Positions 32,945 to 35,606 of a stretch of DNA of 35,606 nucleotides are shown here, in pieces. Position numbers and translations under genes: made by a program. Under the pieces are notes generated by a model, which was not told the origin of the DNA, made no database searches, and was given only the letters and a program-made list of their open reading frames with translations. Position 1 is the first letter of the stretch, and each line of letters opens with the position of its first letter. Origin of the DNA: Scenedesmus sp. ARA3 (taxonomy: Eukaryota > Chlorophyta > Chlorophyceae > Sphaeropleales > Scenedesmaceae); the NCBI GenBank assembly GCA_004335835.1, contig RWJK01001617.1, forward strand, positions 381 through 35,986. The letters run 5' to 3'.

Positions 32945-33757
32945 TGCTGCCCAGGAGAGACAGCCTGCCAGTTATGGCACTGCGTGAGGCAAGCAGGTCT
33001 ATGAAGGTTACGTGTTCGAAGGGTTCGAAGGGTTTTGACTTTTTGATTTATTTTCAGTTCCCTGTTGACTGGTCACTGAGCACTGGCTGAGGCCAATGCT
33101 CAATGCCACTGCATGCCCTTTTGGACTGCATTTGTCTGGCAGGCTCTTTGCCTGCAAAACTGATGTCGTACTCTGGTTGTTGCAATCTTCGTGGCCGTGA
33201 TACCTGTGTCGACTGGCCCAACAACAGCTCTGACCAACTTGGCTTTGTCATAGACATACAGTCTGTGACCCGGGGCGTGCCAGCTTTCAGACTGCTCGAA
33301 GTTTTGAAATCATTAGGGTTATTGTATTTTTATAGTGATCAAACGGGACTCTTCTGCGTCAGCGAAGGCCAGTGACCTCGGCGCCAAGCACGGGCTCCTT
33401 TTCTTTGCCGTGGCAAGAACCGCTCGGGCACTTCAGAAAGCACTCATGACTAAATCAGAAATGAAAGTGCTCTTTGATGCATCAGAACTAGCACCATAAA
33501 AAATCTACCACGTTAGGGGCCTGCTGCCAAGGCTCTCCTAGCGTGCTCCAGGCAAATCACCCACGTCCCTTGCAGGAGGCAGGCACCTGGGCCGACCGAT
33601 CACATGTATATAGTACCCACGTGGGCCCATGTGGGCATCACGAGTGCAAGTACACATGCACAATCACTCCTCTTATGCTTTTCTTGCACAAAACAAGCCA
33701 GTAATCGCTTGGCTCACCCCAACCCGTCTTGCCTGACTCGACGAAGGAAACGCAAAC
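32945..33757. other. Intergenic upstream of NRT2
   Basis: About 0.8 kb between two plus-strand genes. The left part should hold the beta-helix gene 3' UTR; TTCGAAGGG is tandemly repeated at 33015-33032. A 90-codon ATG frame at 33103-33375 has no motif and I do not call it. The right part holds the NRT2 promoter elements listed below. No TGTAA found close to the stop at 32944. Confidence 0.5.
33606..33636 (+). promoter_or_regulatory. NRT2 promoter: TATA box with G-box palindromes
   Basis: TGTATATAG at 33606-33613 is the best TATA box in the window, about 145 nt upstream of the NRT2 ATG. It is followed at 33616-33625 by the perfect palindrome CCCACGTGGG (G-box core CACGTG) and at 33625-33636 by GCCCATGTGGGC. 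G-box cores bind bZIP/bHLH factors in plants and algae; use here is inferred. Confidence 0.55.
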
Positions 33758-35546
33758 ATGGCAGAACTAAACCCACCGCTTTTCCAGTTCTGTACGGGCG
33801 ACCAGCCAATGCCCAAGGACTCTGAGGGCAAGGCAAAGACGATCAGGATTCTGTCCTTTGGCCCTCCCTACATGCGCGCATTCCACCTCAACTGGATTGC
33901 GTTTATGCTTACGTTCATCAGCACGTTTGCACCTGCGGTAAGCAACGACATGGCTCGGTGTCACGCGTTGCCGCCTGTACAGTATTGCTAGTCACGTGGG
34001 CGCATGCAGCCCTGCCAATCGCCTGGGCTAGCCAGCGGAAACACGCACTCATTGCTCGACTTCAATCACGTGATGGCTCCAGGCATTACTCTACATGCAT
34101 GCTAAACTTACCTTGCTTTGCTGATGCGATTTGCTGCCCTGCTGCTGTCGTTGCAACTGCTTGCTCCCTTGGCTTCTTCCTGCAGGCCCTGCTACCAGTC
34201 ATTCGTGACAGCCTGGACCTCACCAGGGTGGATGTTGGAAATGCAGGCATTGCAGCAGTGGTCGGCGCTGTTGGTGAGTGCCAAAGCAAGCAGCACAGCA
34301 GCAACTAGCAGTGCACACATCACAACAGCAGCCTGGCTGCGGTAGCAGCACAGATGCAAGTTACAGCTTTACCCAGCTGTTTGGGATTGCAGCAGGCTGA
34401 GGCCTGATAGCAGTGCTGGAGCACTTCCTCAGTGCACCATGTGTCATGACAGGGAAGCACACTGCTCACCGCTGCTGCTGCTGCTGCTGCTGCTGTGCTG
34501 CGTTGCTTCTGCTGCAGCATCCCGTGTTATGATGGGCAACATGGTGGACATGTATGGTCCAAGGTGCGCAGGCGTTGCTGCAGCAGCAGCTTGTGCCCCC
34601 ACACAGCAGCTGCAAGGTCTTGCATGCATAGCAACTGAGTGTGTTTTCTCGCCAGCAGCACCTGCCTACGGGAAGCAGTCTCTGAACTGCAACAATGTCA
34701 CAGTGCTCCACACCTTGCTTACTTTGCTGCATCTTGCTGCTGCTGCTGCAGGTATGGCTTTGGCTTCCTGCTGCTACTCACAAGCCCGGCCATCTTCTGC
34801 ATGTCCATCGTGCAAGGTGAGCTGCAGACCAGCGCCCCTGTAGCATGCCCAACACAGCTGCAGGCGATACGCCCCAGGCTAGGCTAGCACGCATTGCTGT
34901 CCAGCAGTGATGTGCAGCAATTGCTCAGTTGGCCTGGTTCAATGGCTCACAACTTGTTCTGGCTGACCTCATGGTGTATTGTAGAACCCACATCCTGCCA
35001 CACCTGCTGTTACTGCCACAACCCAAGTCTGACACAACGCTTCTTCTTGCATGGCACGCCCTGCAGGTGCTGCCGGCTTCATCGTGCTGCGCCTGTTCAT
35101 CGGATTCTCCCTGGCGGCCTTTGTGTGCTGCCAGTTCTGGTGCACCTCCATGTTCAACACCAAGATTGTGGGCAGCGCCAACGCCATTGCAGCAGGCTGG
35201 GGAAACATGGGCGGAGGCGTGACGCATTTCCTGATGCCGCTGCTGTGGAAGGGCATCTCAGCCAGCCAGCCGGGCTTCATTGCGTGGCGCTGGGCCTTCT
35301 TCGTGCCTGCTGCTGCACACATAATCCTGGGCGCATCCATCATGCTGTTCTCTCAGGTGAGACGCGGCGCTGGCCATGCCCCTGCTGCTGCTGCTGCTGC
35401 TGCTGCTGCAGTCGGTTGTTTTCAGCTTTACATGTGCATTGGACAGCTGCTGCTGGCTGCCGCGTGCTTGGATGCACCAGGTGGTACACATGCTCAATGG
35501 TGACAGGATGTAACACAGTTGCTGGTGGTGACAGGATGTGACAAAA

Positions 35547-35606
<60 letters not shown>
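33758..35606 (+). CDS. NRT2: High-affinity nitrate/nitrite transporter, NRT2 type, 5' part
   Basis: A major-facilitator (NNP family) proton-coupled nitrate importer of the plasma or plastid membrane. Exons seen: 33758-33937, 34186-34273, 34518-34563, 34752-34816, 35067-35356, 223 codons in phase; the last donor GTGAGA leads into an intron that runs off the right edge, so roughly half the protein is missing. Evidence: [48 protein letters not shown] is the typical NRT2 TM1-TM2 region, [19 protein letters not shown] is the MFS loop 2-3 motif, and [20 protein letters not shown] contains the nitrate signature AGWGNMGGG in TM5. ATG 33758 follows a good TATA box. The neighbours downstream are unknown; in many green algae nitrate-assimilation genes cluster around NRT2. 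No NAR2 partner is in the window. Confidence 0.95.
35498..35550 (+). repeat. Two 25-bp repeats in NRT2 intron 5
   Basis: TGGTGACAGGATGTAACACAG...TTGC (35498-35522) and TGGTGACAGGATGTGACAAAATTGC (35526-35550) are near-identical neighbours, leading directly into the terminal CTG run. Confidence 0.88.
35548..35606 (+). repeat. (TGC)19+ run at the right edge
   Basis: At least 19 uninterrupted units, cut by the window end, the longest pure triplet run in the window. In NRT2 sense it reads CTG, the orientation found upstream of acceptors in this locus. Confidence 0.97.

Noticed and set aside
33103..33375. 90-codon ATG ORF upstream of NRT2
   Set aside because: No motif, no splice partner and no promoter evidence; it probably lies in 3' UTR/intergenic DNA.
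1..35606. CRISPR arrays, rRNA, tRNA, bacterial operons
   Set aside because: None seen; repeats are tandem or triplet without unique spacers, and all genes are intron-rich eukaryotic ones.

Overview
The window is nuclear DNA of a green alga (Chlorophyta, most likely a chlorophycean of the Sphaeropleales/Volvocales type). Evidence: a beta-carotene ketolase of the algal BKT type, spliceosomal introns with GTGAGN donors and GCAG acceptors in every gene, TGTAA-type 3' end signals, and very dense CAG/CTG triplet repeats that encode poly-Gln, poly-Ser and poly-Ala tracts. I spliced the genes by hand; eight of the nine models close in phase from end to end (the ASC-1 model has one unresolved junction). 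The species cannot be named from this sequence alone.

Layout. 1-1250: no gene seen, inverted-repeat array at the very start. 1251-3942 (-): sigma-like glutathione S-transferase, 8 exons, 240 aa. 5161-7587 (-): beta-carotene ketolase, 7 exons, 310 aa. 7972-10448 (-): SET-domain (Rubisco LSMT/SETD-like) protein methyltransferase, 3 or 4 exons. 10848-12947 (+): unknown multi-pass membrane protein made of two copies of one membrane module, 5 exons, 365 aa. 13571-17177 (-): ASC-1/TRIP4-like zinc-finger protein, about 8 exons, about 615 aa. 18002-18682 (+): small single-TM protein of 93 aa. 18683-20995: repeat-poor, gene-poor island with one doubtful ORF. 20996-27067 (-): MscS-type mechanosensitive channel with an EF-hand, 14 exons, 1065 aa. 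27903-32944 (+): large secreted/membrane protein with beta-helix repeats, a Cys-rich region and about seven TM segments, 6 exons, 1238 aa. 33758 to the right edge (+): NRT2-type nitrate transporter, 5' part only.

Gene pairs. Three pairs are divergent and share short upstream regions (10449-10847, 17178-18001, 27068-27902); two pairs are convergent (12947/13571 and 18682/20996). There is no operon. BKT (ketocarotenoids), the GST (redox/xenobiotic defence), the mechanosensitive channel and the nitrate transporter all fit stress and nutrient physiology, but nothing in the sequence shows that they act together.

The most unusual signals are (i) a strand rule for the triplet repeats: read in gene sense they are CAG in exons, 5' UTR and donor-proximal intron, but CTG just upstream of acceptors; (ii) splice donors and exon ends that have been tandemly copied inside introns; (iii) a 32-bp perfect palindrome and a nested inverted repeat in introns of the channel gene; (iv) the beta-helix/7TM protein and the internally duplicated membrane protein, whose functions I cannot assign.
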